From a virus, in the IMG/VR virus record IMGVR_UViG_3300025093_000018, positions 16,991 to 80,990 of that record: a stretch of DNA of 64,000 nt. One strand, written 5' to 3'. Positions 1-11,000 of the stretch are shown here, one piece after another. How positions within the stretch are numbered: position 1 is the stretch's first letter; each line of letters begins with the position of its first letter. The translations under genes were made by a program, and so were the position numbers. The notes below the pieces were generated by a model, which saw only the letters and a program-made list of their open reading frames with translations, did no database searches and was not told the origin of the DNA.

Positions 1-1233
1 CCCATCAGACAACACAGTGCAAATCATTTTAGGATATCCTCTAGGTTGAGTGTTTTGAAAGTTATTAATAGTAGATGTTCCGTTAATAGATCTTATACGC
101 CCAAAATTACTAGAACCAGTGCCACCACCAATAAAATATCTATTATTCGATGATTTATCAGCTGTTGAAAACGCATAAATTAAATCATCGTTGGGGGTAC
201 AAATATAAGTTATCATACCTACGTTATCTCCTGATCTAAAATCTGAAAAGTTTTTATTAAATCCAGTAGATGTACCATTAAATTTAAACGTCTGTCTTCC
301 TTTGTAGTTAGAATCATCATATTGTATAGTGGGGTAATTCCATCCATGACTAGATAAATCGTGCGTCCCAGCATAATCATACAATACCACATGAGAAGTT
401 ATTTCAGTTTCAGCTATATCACCAACCTCACAATTTACCGAATCAGCTGTTATACTACTTATTTCATCATAAAATCTCCACTCATTAACTACATCGCTAT
501 TATAATTATCAGAAGCATTATCAAATCTATAGTAAACTATAGCATTAGATATACTACCTTCATCTTTAGGAAAACCATTATTATATATATCAGTTACAGC
601 AGCTGCATTTTTAGCATCACTTGTAATTAAGATATCACCAAACTTACCGTCAAAAAATTCGGTATTACCACCTGAATTGTAATTTAAACACCCAAGTCTA
701 CCATTATCCAATCCCGTGCAATCTGTAAACCATTTTGTACGATCTACATCCACAGCCCATATAGTAGATATATCAACCCCATTCACAAATAAATTAGGTT
801 TAACTCCATCATGAGCCACTAATAAATGTACCCAATTACCATCAGTTGTATCTATAGCGAAGGTAGATCTAATATTCCACTGGGTAGTACCGGCAATACC
901 TAAAGCCACTACAAATCTTCCAAGAGTATCTATTTGGAAGACTAAAAATTCATTAGCATCTGTATCACCAAATGTTATTAATCTGTGAGTAACACCAGCT
1001 ATTACATCTGGTAAATATACCCAAGTAGAAATTGTACCTGTAGTCTGAGATGCAACAGCAGTTAATACATTATCAAAATTAACATACTCATCTGTAACTA
1101 CAGTTAAAGCATTCTTAGTAGAGTATTCACTGATATTTTCAGCACTCCACATATGTAAAGGGCTATACTTATTATATATTACCGGTAAAGACGGAGGCTT
1201 TGCTCCCGCATATAAACTAGAATGAAAAAGCAT
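1..1233 (-). CDS. Partial LamG-like (concanavalin-fold) tail adhesin, 3' end beyond window
   Basis: The gene starts at 1233 and stays open for 411 codons to the window edge, so its C-terminus is missing. Its ATG overlaps the TAA of the upstream fibre gene (TAATG), suggesting translational coupling. Residues about 40-215 read like a LamG jelly roll: GTISTWVYLP, RLITFGDT, FLVFQIDTLGRFVVALG, GNWVHLLVAHDG, LFVNGVDIS and FFDGKFGDILI. A second beta-rich part with TFKFNGTSTG follows and may be another lectin-like domain. LamG domains bind glycans or surface proteins. Its place at the end of the tail module suggests a receptor-binding or fibre-tip protein. The fold call is from pattern only. Confidence 0.8.
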   Translation of the reverse strand, partial: MLFHSSLYAGAKPPSLPVIYNKYSPLHMWSAENISEYSTKNALTVVTDEYVNFDNVLTAVASQTTGTISTWVYLPDVIAGVTHRLITFGDTDANEFLVFQIDTLGRFVVALGIAGTTQWNIRSTFAIDTTDGNWVHLLVAHDGVKPNLFVNGVDISTIWAVDVDRTKWFTDCTGLDNGRLGCLNYNSGGNTEFFDGKFGDILITSDAKNAAAVTDIYNNGFPKDEGSISNAIVYYRFDNASDNYNSDVVNEWRFYDEISSITADSVNCEVGDIAETEITSHVVLYDYAGTHDLSSHGWNYPTIQYDDSNYKGRQTFKFNGTSTGFNKNFSDFRSGDNVGMITYICTPNDDLIYAFSTADKSSNNRYFIGGGTGSSNFGRIRSINGTSTINNFQNTQPRGYPKMICTVLSDG

Positions 1234-4200
1234 TAACTAAAAGTTTGATTGAATGATGCTAGATAGTTTGTCCCGTCGTAAAAAAGAATAATTAAATCTA
1301 TAGCTGAAGCTCCAGTAGAAATTACTGGTGCAGTACCTCCAGGCCATTTAACTGCTGCAGGCCACACAAGGTCTCTTGGTGTAGTAGCGTCTTGAATTAC
1401 TTTTACTACATAAGATGCTCCTGCTTTAGGATTACTTAATGTTAAGGTAACATCTCCCGTGGCAGAGGCTAAATCTACTGTAGCAGCATTACTATCATTC
1501 CAATCAATTGTTTCAGTAGTTCCTGTAGGTGTTAAAGTAGAAGCAGCCGCAGAATATGCTTGACCTTCAACTCTATGGTTACCTTTTACATCTAGTGCCT
1601 CTGTAGGAGAGGTAGTATTTATACCTACTTTTCCTGTACTATCTAATTGTAATCCTGTATAATGTATTTTATAAGCTTGTGATCCTACTGTTGCACTTGT
1701 ATCTACATCAATAGAAGTACCACTTGTATATGTAGTAATTGTACCTGCATTAGTACCATCAGCAAAAATAAATTGAGAACCAACCATCGCTGCTGTAAAT
1801 GTTGTACCAGAACCTGTAATAGTATTACCAGATTGTGATGCTGTACCTGTTTCATACTGTATAGGAGATACAGATAAATCATTAGCAGGCACTTTAACAA
1901 AAATACCTAATTTACCAGTACCAGCCATATAAGAATCGGCTGTCTTAGCTAATAAGAAACTTGGCGTAGTTTCCTCCCAACCTATACCAAAAGAATTTCC
2001 AACTGAATTAGTTAAATCTGTTGATGTTGGATTATCTGATCTACCTATTATTATAGCTCCAGCTGCCGATGCAACACATCCTCCACCTATTGCTATAGAT
2101 TCTATACCTGTAGCCTCTGCTTCTGTACCTATTGCAATAGTATGAGCAGCACCAACTATTGCTGTATGCCCTATACCTACACCGCTAGATGCTCCAGTAT
2201 CTGTTACAGAATATCCTATTAAAAAGTTTGCTGCTGTAGTAACAACAGATGTTCCAATAGCTATTGCATAATTAGCCCCGGCAGTTGTCGCTCCATTACC
2301 TATTGCTACTGAATACCCTGCCCCAGCATTTGCTTGAAATCCAACTGCTGTTGCTCTAAACCCAGTAGATACTGATGAACCGCCAAGTGCAACAGCATTA
2401 TTTCCTGTACCATCAGCGCCATTTCCAATAGCAACTCCTGCCCCTGTAGTTGATCCTACTCCAATAGCAATACCTCCATTAGCTGTGTTTGTAGCATCTT
2501 TCCCGATAGCTACAGATGATGAGGCTACACTTGCATTAGTTCCAATAGCAACTCCATATACAGCACCTGCTGCACTTTGAGTAGCACCTACACCTATAAT
2601 AATTTGTTCTCTTGTACTCCCCGCATTATCACTTGCTCCATTTCCAATCACGATAGATGAAGCATGGGTAGCTGATGCATTAAGACCTATAATAACAGTA
2701 GTGTTAGTATTAGGAACAGCACCTTCGCCTAATGACCAAGAACCATCATCTCTAATTTGAAAAAAGTCAACCCCCGCAGAATCTTCAACAAGAAAAGAGG
2801 TAGTTCCAGCATCTGTCCCTTCCCCTTGAACATGTAATTTTGCATCTGGAGCATCATCACCTATCCCTAACCTACCATTTATATAGTTATAACCAGAATC
2901 AGATAAATATAAACCGTATCTAGCTCCAACAGCAGGCGCTCCAGTTACAGCACTTAGATCAGGTGTATAATAAGCTTTAAATCCTGTAATAGTACCTAAA
3001 TTAGAAGTAGATAAACCACTCCAAGATCCTATAGCTTCGGTTATAGTACCATTAGCTGTAACAGTTTGAAATTCATTAAGAATGCCAATACCTTGGGTTA
3101 CAGTACCCTGATCAACTAAAATAATTCTATTAGCACTACCAACCATACCTCTAGATGCGGTAAGTGATTGTCCAGCAGTTGTTTGATTCCAAACAGCCAT
3201 ATTTCTAGACCCTCTAATAGAGGTAAGGGCATCACCAGCAACAACATCTTGTAAAACTCCTACAGATTGAGTCCCAAAGAAAGCAGCTCCAGGAAGAACA
3301 GTTTTTGTATTTTCTGTATAACTACCAACGTCTTGAAGTAATCCTGCGGTTGGCCCACCACCTTTAACAAACATTACAAGACCGTCTCTAACTTCAAATT
3401 TAGTCCCTACAGTAGGAGAACTTGTATTAATAGCTATCTGCTCTGATCCTCCGTCTATCCAAAATAAGTTAGATCCACCGCCAGTAAAAAATGTAAAATC
3501 ATCAGTTAAAGTAGCAACTACTGATGTAGGTACAGTACCACTTCCTGCGTAAATACCATAACTAAGCGGTGTGATGTCGCTTAACATAGCAAGTGTTCCG
3601 GACTTATCGGGAACAGTAACAGCTCTATCCGCAATACCAGCAAATGTAAATATTGATTCTACATTAGTTGTACTACTACTAAAAAATCCAAGCTTATCAA
3701 CATAAGCTGTATCGTTAGTTTTTAAATGTCTAAGAACCCCAGCAGAACCCCCACCAATAGCAACAGACCCTGTTACACCTATATCAGACTGGATTTTACT
3801 AGAAGTACCTATAAGTACAGGTGATACACTTGCGTTAAGAATTGAGTGAGTAGAAGTGTTTAAACCAGATTTAAGTATTATCTTATCACCAGCTTTAACC
3901 TGTATAATATTATCAGAAGCAAATGCTTGAAACCCTGCTTTAGGTGTTACCCCTATATAATCAAACCCCATAGTAGCTTCAGCATCATCAAAATAGATGT
4001 TTGCTTTAGCATATCCACCAGAATCATTCGTTATAGCTACAACATTGTCAGAACTATCTCTTAAATTAATCTGACCACCACCATTTAATGCATCAATAGT
4101 TTGACCATCATTAGTAGTATTTCCAGCCGCCAATACTTGAGCTAAAGTATCAACATTAGATTTAATACCTAAAAAATCTGCAGCTAAAATAGCAGAATCT

Positions 4201-4628
4201 GCAGTAGCCATTAATATATCACCTATATTTAGAGTAGTTTCCCCAGCAATACCAGCAATAGTACCACTAACAGAAATTATCCAAAAATCACCCTTTTGAA
4301 TATTAGCAGGTGCAGTAGCTGATAAACCTTCATCATCTACACCAGAACCTATTTGACCAGCCGTAACGCCGTCAGGGATAGCTCCAGTTGAGGCGTCATA
4401 AGTACCAATTAAAGCTCCAAATTTATTTAAATCATCAGCAGTTACTATCTTTTTAATAGTAGTATCGGAGTAAATATAAATGTCTTTTTCGCCTGTAGTT
4501 AATTGCCACATTCTACCCTCATAAAGATCACCTCCAGTAGGGTGGGCACCTAACTTTTCAACAGAAAAATTTCTTATCTCATGTTTATTATGGTCAATAT
4601 GTACGTGTATATTATTAGTGTCTGCCAT
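1233..4628 (-). CDS. Tail fibre with YadA-head-like SVAIG repeats
   Basis: An 1131-residue fibre-like protein, rich in Gly, Ala, Thr and Ser. Residues about 690-930 carry repeats of the SVAIGxxA type (for example SSVAIGKDA, GIAIGVGS, GVAIGNGA, YSVAIGNGA, HTIAIGTEA). These match the left-handed beta-roll of trimeric autotransporter (YadA/Hia) heads. The C-terminal ~90 residues (VTLTLSNPKAG, PRDLVWPAAVKWPGG, DLIILFYDGTNY) resemble a domain found at the ends of many phage fibres. A trimeric, host-contacting side or tail fibre is likely. It is followed by the coupled LamG gene and preceded by other tail genes in one minus-strand operon. Confidence 0.85.
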   Translation of the reverse strand: MADTNNIHVHIDHNKHEIRNFSVEKLGAHPTGGDLYEGRMWQLTTGEKDIYIYSDTTIKKIVTADDLNKFGALIGTYDASTGAIPDGVTAGQIGSGVDDEGLSATAPANIQKGDFWIISVSGTIAGIAGETTLNIGDILMATADSAILAADFLGIKSNVDTLAQVLAAGNTTNDGQTIDALNGGGQINLRDSSDNVVAITNDSGGYAKANIYFDDAEATMGFDYIGVTPKAGFQAFASDNIIQVKAGDKIILKSGLNTSTHSILNASVSPVLIGTSSKIQSDIGVTGSVAIGGGSAGVLRHLKTNDTAYVDKLGFFSSSTTNVESIFTFAGIADRAVTVPDKSGTLAMLSDITPLSYGIYAGSGTVPTSVVATLTDDFTFFTGGGSNLFWIDGGSEQIAINTSSPTVGTKFEVRDGLVMFVKGGGPTAGLLQDVGSYTENTKTVLPGAAFFGTQSVGVLQDVVAGDALTSIRGSRNMAVWNQTTAGQSLTASRGMVGSANRIILVDQGTVTQGIGILNEFQTVTANGTITEAIGSWSGLSTSNLGTITGFKAYYTPDLSAVTGAPAVGARYGLYLSDSGYNYINGRLGIGDDAPDAKLHVQGEGTDAGTTSFLVEDSAGVDFFQIRDDGSWSLGEGAVPNTNTTVIIGLNASATHASSIVIGNGASDNAGSTREQIIIGVGATQSAAGAVYGVAIGTNASVASSSVAIGKDATNTANGGIAIGVGSTTGAGVAIGNGADGTGNNAVALGGSSVSTGFRATAVGFQANAGAGYSVAIGNGATTAGANYAIAIGTSVVTTAANFLIGYSVTDTGASSGVGIGHTAIVGAAHTIAIGTEAEATGIESIAIGGGCVASAAGAIIIGRSDNPTSTDLTNSVGNSFGIGWEETTPSFLLAKTADSYMAGTGKLGIFVKVPANDLSVSPIQYETGTASQSGNTITGSGTTFTAAMVGSQFIFADGTNAGTITTYTSGTSIDVDTSATVGSQAYKIHYTGLQLDSTGKVGINTTSPTEALDVKGNHRVEGQAYSAAASTLTPTGTTETIDWNDSNAATVDLASATGDVTLTLSNPKAGASYVVKVIQDATTPRDLVWPAAVKWPGGTAPVISTGASAIDLIILFYDGTNYLASFNQTFS

Positions 4629-4636
4629 AATTTAAA

Positions 4637-5179
4637 TTATAATATATAAGTTGCTTTTACAGATAAATTAGCTAACGAATCTAATGAAGTTAAGGTTATA
4701 TCATCAACTGCTGTTAATTCAATATTAATACCATCAGTTATATTTTCACCTGTAGCAGTGTAAACACTTACAGATATAATATCAGCTGCTCCGGGTACAT
4801 TTACAACATAAGGAGTTGAAGCTACTAAAGATACAGATGTAACTATATGAGTACTGGCTACAACTGATAAACTAACAGTACCAGTCTCAACAAAGTTAAA
4901 ATCACGTCCACCATAAGATATACCATTAACTGTCAATCCAGCGGGGTAAGTAAATGATGATGGTAATTCACCTGTTGCAGACTCCTTCCATACATACTCC
5001 CTTTCTGTAGAAAGTACCCAAGCACGCATACCTTCATAATAACGATATGCATTAGAATCCCCGGCACCTAAATCTTGTAAGTCTGTAAGATCTGTAAATA
5101 CAACCCTATCATCTACAGGTGTTTGAGATCCTATACGAAGACCTTCTCCTTGAGCATTTTTATTAGTAATAGCTGACAT
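4637..5179 (-). CDS. Tail-module structural protein, unknown
   Basis: A 180-residue protein, mostly predicted beta strand in its second half (FVETGTVSLSVVAS, ISVSVYTATGENITDG). The N-terminal part has a fibre-adaptor flavour (YYEGMRAWVLSTEREYVWKE). That phrase resembles the start of the neighbouring fibre (LYEGRMWQLTTGEKDIYIYSD), so the two may attach to the same site. The start at 5179 overlaps the stop of the preceding gene by one base (TAATG). I do not recognise a family; a baseplate or fibre component is inferred from position. Confidence 0.7.
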   Translation of the reverse strand: MSAITNKNAQGEGLRIGSQTPVDDRVVFTDLTDLQDLGAGDSNAYRYYEGMRAWVLSTEREYVWKESATGELPSSFTYPAGLTVNGISYGGRDFNFVETGTVSLSVVASTHIVTSVSLVASTPYVVNVPGAADIISVSVYTATGENITDGINIELTAVDDITLTSLDSLANLSVKATYIL

Positions 5180-5868
5180 TAAAAGATAAATTTATAATAG
5201 TAAGTAGCTGGTGCTATTGTATTTATACTGCAATATATTTTTCTATTGTTACCAGCATCTACAATAACATTAAATTGACTAGTAATATCTAGACCTGCTC
5301 CATCCTCAATAGCCGTAACAGTACCATAAGAATCCGGTACAACAAACACTACCCTAGCTGTTACTGCAGCAACTAAACTAAATATATTAATAATAGTCGC
5401 TTTATCTGTCACAGTTAAAGCAGCTTCTAAAGGCGCTGTTAAATCTCCAGGAACAGTAATATTATCTCCAGGACCTGATAATTGGCCGTACTTAAACGCA
5501 GCAGTAACCACAACAGTTATAGACTCAATAAAACTTTGTGGATCTCCATTTGAATCTGTATAATATACAGTTAAATAGTAATTATATGTACCAGGTGAAG
5601 ATGGTATACTACCTCCGGTTAATGTTGTAGATGGTGTTAAATTAGTTCCTGTAGCTATAGGAGTTGGTGTTACACCTTCATTAATTGCCCAACTATCTAC
5701 AGTACCATCATTTTGTGTAATAGTTCCGGATAAAACGATACTACCAGGTAATGAAGTATCTACGTATGTATCTGGTGTAGCTGTAAATGTTGAGGTAGGC
5801 GGAGTGTACCCAGGTATTCCTGAGAACATATAATCTGCCATATTTTTAAATTGTTTTCCGCTTATCAT
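5179..5868 (-). CDS. Tail protein with Ig-like part and phage fibre C-terminal domain
   Basis: 229 residues. Residues about 25-120 look like an Ig-like or fibronectin-like beta sandwich (ending ITVVVTAA). The C-terminal part (YGQLSGPGD, TARVVFVVPDSYGTVTAIEDG) resembles a domain common at the end of fibre proteins in Bacteroidota phages and is paralogous in style to the protein at 7357-8061. It starts one base after the stop of the preceding gene. An internal ATG nine codons downstream is an alternative start. Function in the tail is inferred from neighbours. Confidence 0.7.
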   Translation of the reverse strand: MISGKQFKNMADYMFSGIPGYTPPTSTFTATPDTYVDTSLPGSIVLSGTITQNDGTVDSWAINEGVTPTPIATGTNLTPSTTLTGGSIPSSPGTYNYYLTVYYTDSNGDPQSFIESITVVVTAAFKYGQLSGPGDNITVPGDLTAPLEAALTVTDKATIINIFSLVAAVTARVVFVVPDSYGTVTAIEDGAGLDITSQFNVIVDAGNNRKIYCSINTIAPATYYYKFIF

Positions 5869-5869
5869 G

Positions 5870-7351
5870 TTATTTCAATTTAGTTATTTCTAAATAACCA
5901 GCTAATGTAGTATTTAAAGAACTGGCAGCCCAAGAACTAGTAGTTGTTAATCCAAGGATAACGCCGTCACCAACCCCAGCTGTAGATCCAATAATTAGTA
6001 AAGCCTCTACTTCATAAGAAGCTTGGTCAGAATCAGTCCACGCTGTTGTAGGACTAGCTACTGTTGCAATATCTTTTAAAACAGTAGTACCTGGAACACC
6101 TGCAGCTGCAGTAGTTAATCCATTTATACTGTAAAAATTAAATGTAAAATCATTATGTTTATCAGATACAACATTTATCTTTACCTTTACTTTATATGTA
6201 CCTTCAGGTAATGTGAACGATACTTTTTCCGTGGCTGGTCCGTCTGCATTCCACGCGGATACCAAAGCGTCCCCATTTGCAGTAGTTGTGTCAACTCTAG
6301 GGTTATAATTAGAACCTACAGCAGTTAAAGATGCATCTGCTGCAATATCGTATCTAACTATCTTAGAGTTATTTAACGGTTGATCTATTTGAATCCAGTT
6401 ATTAAATACCGTAGGGTCTTTTTGGGGCGGTAATAGATAAGCACCTTGGTCAGTAGACCTTAAATCTACCCAATAATAATTATCGGCCGGTGTAGAGTAA
6501 AGACCTGGTATCCATGTTGTAGGATCTATAGATTTAGGTCTAGTACCAGACCAAATTTCCCATGCCCATGGTAAAGCATATAATACATTTGGATCAGTTC
6601 CAGTCCACGCTAAATGTGTACCAAGATTAAAATTATCTACCTTTCCTTGTATAGCTTGGTTAAGTAAATTTCCTTGGTAAGCAGATAGTGGAGATGTTGT
6701 ACTTGTAGATGTAAGATTATTAATAACTCCTATAGCATCTAAGAAGTTAGTGATTAAATCCCCTTTCTTTATATACTGAACAGCATCCCACTGACACATT
6801 GCTGTACCATGATTCTTAAATGTAACAGATTCATTACCGGTTACACGACCATTAATAGTCATATCAAACCCGTCTTCCATTACAATATCGTTTGACCCAG
6901 CAACATCATAATCTTTATGTACAAAAGTTAATTGTTGTGCATCTGCTATATAAAATGTAACTTGCTCACCTGCAACTGCATTTGTAATGCTAGCAATAGT
7001 AGCGGATCCACCACCAACTACAGTAACTACTACACTATGACATGTAGCAATAGCTGGAGACACTAATGATAAATCTAATACAGTAGTAGTAGGTGTTATA
7101 TTAAGAGCTCCAGTCGTTTTAGATGTAGTTGTAGCTCCACCAATATTAACCCATGCTAGCACGCTAGGAGCTGATTCTTGGGCTTGGTAATTTAATTGTA
7201 CATCCTGTACATAAATAATAGCCCCTTCTGGGATAAAATTAGCAGCGGCATTAGGATCTGGTAAACTAGCAACATTAGCCACAGGAGCTAACCTTGCATC
7301 TAAAGATTCTTTTATCTTAGGATTTAGATTATTATTAATTTCTGTTGCCAT
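5870..7351 (-). CDS. Tail fibre or baseplate protein, unknown
   Basis: 493 residues, Thr/Ala/Val-rich. The N-terminus (MATEINNNLNPKIKESLDARL) is helical and could trimerise or attach the protein to the tail. The middle has TGALNITPTTTVLDLSL and a beta-rich segment. The C-terminal ~170 residues (YDIAADASLTAVGSNYN, FTLPEGTYKVKVKINVVSD, GYLEITKLK) look like a carbohydrate-binding jelly roll or C1q/TNF-like cap. It lies between other tail proteins in the same operon with gaps of 1-5 bases. Receptor-contact protein is a plausible role, not shown by a motif. Confidence 0.7.
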   Translation of the reverse strand: MATEINNNLNPKIKESLDARLAPVANVASLPDPNAAANFIPEGAIIYVQDVQLNYQAQESAPSVLAWVNIGGATTTSKTTGALNITPTTTVLDLSLVSPAIATCHSVVVTVVGGGSATIASITNAVAGEQVTFYIADAQQLTFVHKDYDVAGSNDIVMEDGFDMTINGRVTGNESVTFKNHGTAMCQWDAVQYIKKGDLITNFLDAIGVINNLTSTSTTSPLSAYQGNLLNQAIQGKVDNFNLGTHLAWTGTDPNVLYALPWAWEIWSGTRPKSIDPTTWIPGLYSTPADNYYWVDLRSTDQGAYLLPPQKDPTVFNNWIQIDQPLNNSKIVRYDIAADASLTAVGSNYNPRVDTTTANGDALVSAWNADGPATEKVSFTLPEGTYKVKVKINVVSDKHNDFTFNFYSINGLTTAAAGVPGTTVLKDIATVASPTTAWTDSDQASYEVEALLIIGSTAGVGDGVILGLTTTSSWAASSLNTTLAGYLEITKLK

Positions 7352-7356
7352 ATTAA

Positions 7357-8061
7357 TTATGTTGTTTTAATCGTAAATGTCTTCTTATGCGGTTCCGTAA
7401 ATATAGTATCATAATTTAATACCCAAAATTCATGAGATCCTACAGTGGTTTGAGTAAAATCTGATGCTGGAATCCATACTTTATTTGGTTCGATAGCCAC
7501 CCCTTTAAAATTGGCCCCTCCACTAGCTGTGGGTATAGCTACATATAATCTCTCTGGTACCCCATTTGTTGTAATTTCAAATGTATCTAATGAACTAGAT
7601 ATTTCAGATAGAGATGTACTATCTGGAGCTCCAACAGGAGCCGTCTTCATTCCATAATAAGTTGGTAGTACAGATGTAATGGTAAGTGAGGCATTTAAAG
7701 TTACCGGAGTAACACCATCAGTAATATCGACTGTAGATGTTACTACGAATGTAGACCCAACTGCTCCTAAAATAACACTGGTAGGTACACCAGATAACGG
7801 AGTAGCACTACCTACTGTATTTGGTTCAGCTGTAGGATATGTAATAACATGAGAACTGGCTACAATACTATAACCAGTTGGCATGTTTACTATTGTAGAA
7901 GTAAATACTACAGCACCATTATTATAATTTTCCGGTACTGTAATTTCACCTATAGATGATGAAAGTTCTAAGCGGGCTGTATTAAGACTTGCACCTTGCA
8001 GATCTTCTAGCCTTAGAATGATCTCAGAGATCGTTAAATCGTAAATATTATCTTTTGCCAT
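7357..8061 (-). CDS. Tail protein with Ig-like and fibre C-terminal domains
   Basis: 234 residues. The N-terminus MAKDNIYDLTISEIILRLEDLQG is helical. A beta-rich middle follows, then a C-terminal part with YYGMKTAPVGAPD, ERLYVAIPTASGG and HEFWVLNYDTIF. The last part recurs in short fibres of Bacteroidota phages and matches the C-terminus of the 5179-5868 product in layout. It lies between the muzzle-like gene and the 493-residue fibre gene and probably belongs to the tail tip. Confidence 0.7.
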   Translation of the reverse strand: MAKDNIYDLTISEIILRLEDLQGASLNTARLELSSSIGEITVPENYNNGAVVFTSTIVNMPTGYSIVASSHVITYPTAEPNTVGSATPLSGVPTSVILGAVGSTFVVTSTVDITDGVTPVTLNASLTITSVLPTYYGMKTAPVGAPDSTSLSEISSSLDTFEITTNGVPERLYVAIPTASGGANFKGVAIEPNKVWIPASDFTQTTVGSHEFWVLNYDTIFTEPHKKTFTIKTT

Positions 8062-8067
8062 TGTTTA

Positions 8068-11000
8068 TTAGTTAAATGAGTAAACGAACTTAGAAATGAT
8101 TGACTGTATCGTAACATAGTCGTTTCCTTCATATACAATTCTTATTTTTATTGCTTTATCTCTTACCCTTGATTTATCAGTACCCTTACCAACTTCAACA
8201 TATAAGTGATCTTCCCTATATTCCATATTTTGTTTGATGATCCCGAATTCTAATCTATTGATATTCAGACCAGTAAGTGGTGCTGTAACAGGAGCTCCAA
8301 ACTCATCAGTTATGCCTACATAGTTTACTCCATTCAACGTAATAGCATTCCCAATGATATAAAAAATATTGTTATGTACAAAGTGGGATCCTACAATACG
8401 TTCGGCTTCTTCAGCACTAATTCCAAAGTCTATAAGTAAGTTTCCACCATTCATAAACTGAGTAGCAGTCCATGAAATATATTCATGTCTTTGTTTCATT
8501 AATTGCGTATAAGATCCGTCAGTAACTGCGAATGTCTCATAATCAACATCAGAATCAATCTTATATGTAATTCTACCCGGGAAAGTTCTATTACATATAA
8601 AGTGTAAATTATTTAATATCTTTTGAGCTGAAGAATTATCAACCAACACAAATTCAAATTCAAACTTATCTTGATTACCATAGAAATGACAATAAGGTAC
8701 ATTAGGTGAAAAATGCTCCCAAACCTTATCCATATTATCTACAGCATTAAATGAATATAAATCATTACTTATATTAAATGTAAACAGAGGATTCCAACTT
8801 AATCTAGATACCCACTTACTTATAGTTTCATTAAAATATAAACTACCTAATTTATTAGTCTCTACTAATACAGGCTCATATATTTGAAGTTGTTCATTAT
8901 ATCCCGGTATAGTGGTATAACCGCCAGGCAATATAACCTCCCCTTTACTATTAGGACTTAATGTATCTAAACCATCTACTGCGTCATCAGTTGCTGTTCC
9001 CGCAGAAGCATCTGTGACAGGTGTGTCAGAAGCTGCTTTTGTTTTCTTAGCGGTTTCATACGCAGCAAAATCAGCAGCATTTACAGGACCACTTAAATCT
9101 ATATCTGTAAATTCATCGTCTACCGGCGGATCAACTGGAGTATCTCCTCCAACATCACCAACCTCTACAGGTACATCACCTATAGGATCTGGGTCATTAG
9201 GGGGAACTGCAACCATTTGATATAAATCTGTAGTATACTTACCATCTAATTGGTTTAAGAATGAGAATATAACATTATTTCTTTCCCTATCATAATTAGC
9301 TTTTACGAAACTTGGTAATCTATTATTATCTAACCTGTCCTTGTACTCGTTTAATATTACTTGTACTGCAAAATCACTAATAAGCTCCATACTATGCTGC
9401 TCACCTTGGCTTACAATTCTCCATATTTTGGTTTTATTTAAATCACACCCATATATGTACTCATCTGTTTTAATAATACTAAATTGTTGATCACTACCAT
9501 ATTCAGTAGAAATTATTTTCATTTTCTGTGCTAAGATCTTAGCATCATCAATAAATACTCCGTCTCCTTCACCCCCAACCATAGTACGTTGGTTCATAGG
9601 AACAACTCCTGTACCCTTTTCAAAAATACAGAATAAGTGATTATTATGAGCAACTAATTTTGTAATCTCTCCTAATTGTTTATTATAATCTCTAAAATTA
9701 AGACCACTAAAGTCTGTGTAACCATTTTTAAAGTTACCAGCAACAGCTGACTCAGAAACCATTACACGGTTACCATAATTTATATTTAAAACAGGAGACC
9801 TATCATTAAGAGCTGTATAATTACGATCACTAAATGCATAATGGTACCCGTGGTTATAACCAGCACTTTCATTTTGTCTAGAACCTCTAATATCTTCAAT
9901 AGTATCTATTGGAAAATAAGTTCTATTTTTACCATATAATACTTTTTCTTCCGGGCTAAAGAACTCAAATGTTCTCATAGATGTATTATAATTACTCTCA
10001 CATACAATAGGGAATACAGTACCTCTATCATATAAACCTGGTTGTAATAGATATGCATATAAAGTAGGGTCTGTGGCTGAAGGTGTACCTTCAATACCTA
10101 AAGAGTAATTTAATCTTTTATAAGCATAATTTATAAAACAATCCCCATCATAAATATCTATATCTGCATTATTTATTACATCTTCCCAACTATATCTTTT
10201 AGAAATTGCATAATAAGGTTCGACAACACCAGAATTATTATATTTATTTTTCCAGTCTGTTTGTGTTTGTGGACCTATTGGTGAACTATAGATGTTAGAA
10301 ACAACACCAAGTCTGAATCCTTCATGCTGTACTTTATATGTCCAATCAGCTATATCTGTACCAGCTAATCCATATCCATTTTGTTGAAATGCTAAATAAT
10401 TACGAACACTCTGATCATCATTTCTAAGTTCATTAGCTAGGTATATATCTGCTTTATCATTTTGTTCTATCTTAGATATTTTAACCCCAATATAATCTGC
10501 AAAACGAATTTGATCAGCTGCCCATATAATACCAGTATTTACACCGCTTAATGCTTGCTCACTATTAGGGTTACTAGAATAAGGTTGATCAATTAAATTA
10601 TTATCTTGCGCATCTCTTGCAGTATAGAATAGGTTTCGATCACTTTTAGAGGCAAACTGCCCGTTACTGAAAGAATCTTGATTATCGGGTATATAATTAA
10701 CTTTAATAGATTCACCAGTATCTAGATCATCTAATGGTGTAGGATCAAATACAATATTCTCAATACGTATATCTTGAATAGGTGTATTATCTGTAGAAGA
10801 TACAGTATGTAAATTATTATTAATTGTATTTTGCATACCAGTTAAAGTATATGTACCAGTAACTTCTACTGTTTCAGTATACGCTAGAGTAGGTGTATTA
10901 CCCTCACTATTACCATAATATTTATAATATCTATAGATAGGTAATTTTACTTGTATTGTAAATGTACCAGTTTGTCCGACAGACATTGTATTTAAAGGAA

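Noticed and set aside
361-630. Plus-strand reading frame of 89 codons at the left edge
   Set aside because: It is the complement of the LamG-like gene, which is open for 411 codons on the minus strand and has recognisable domain phrases.
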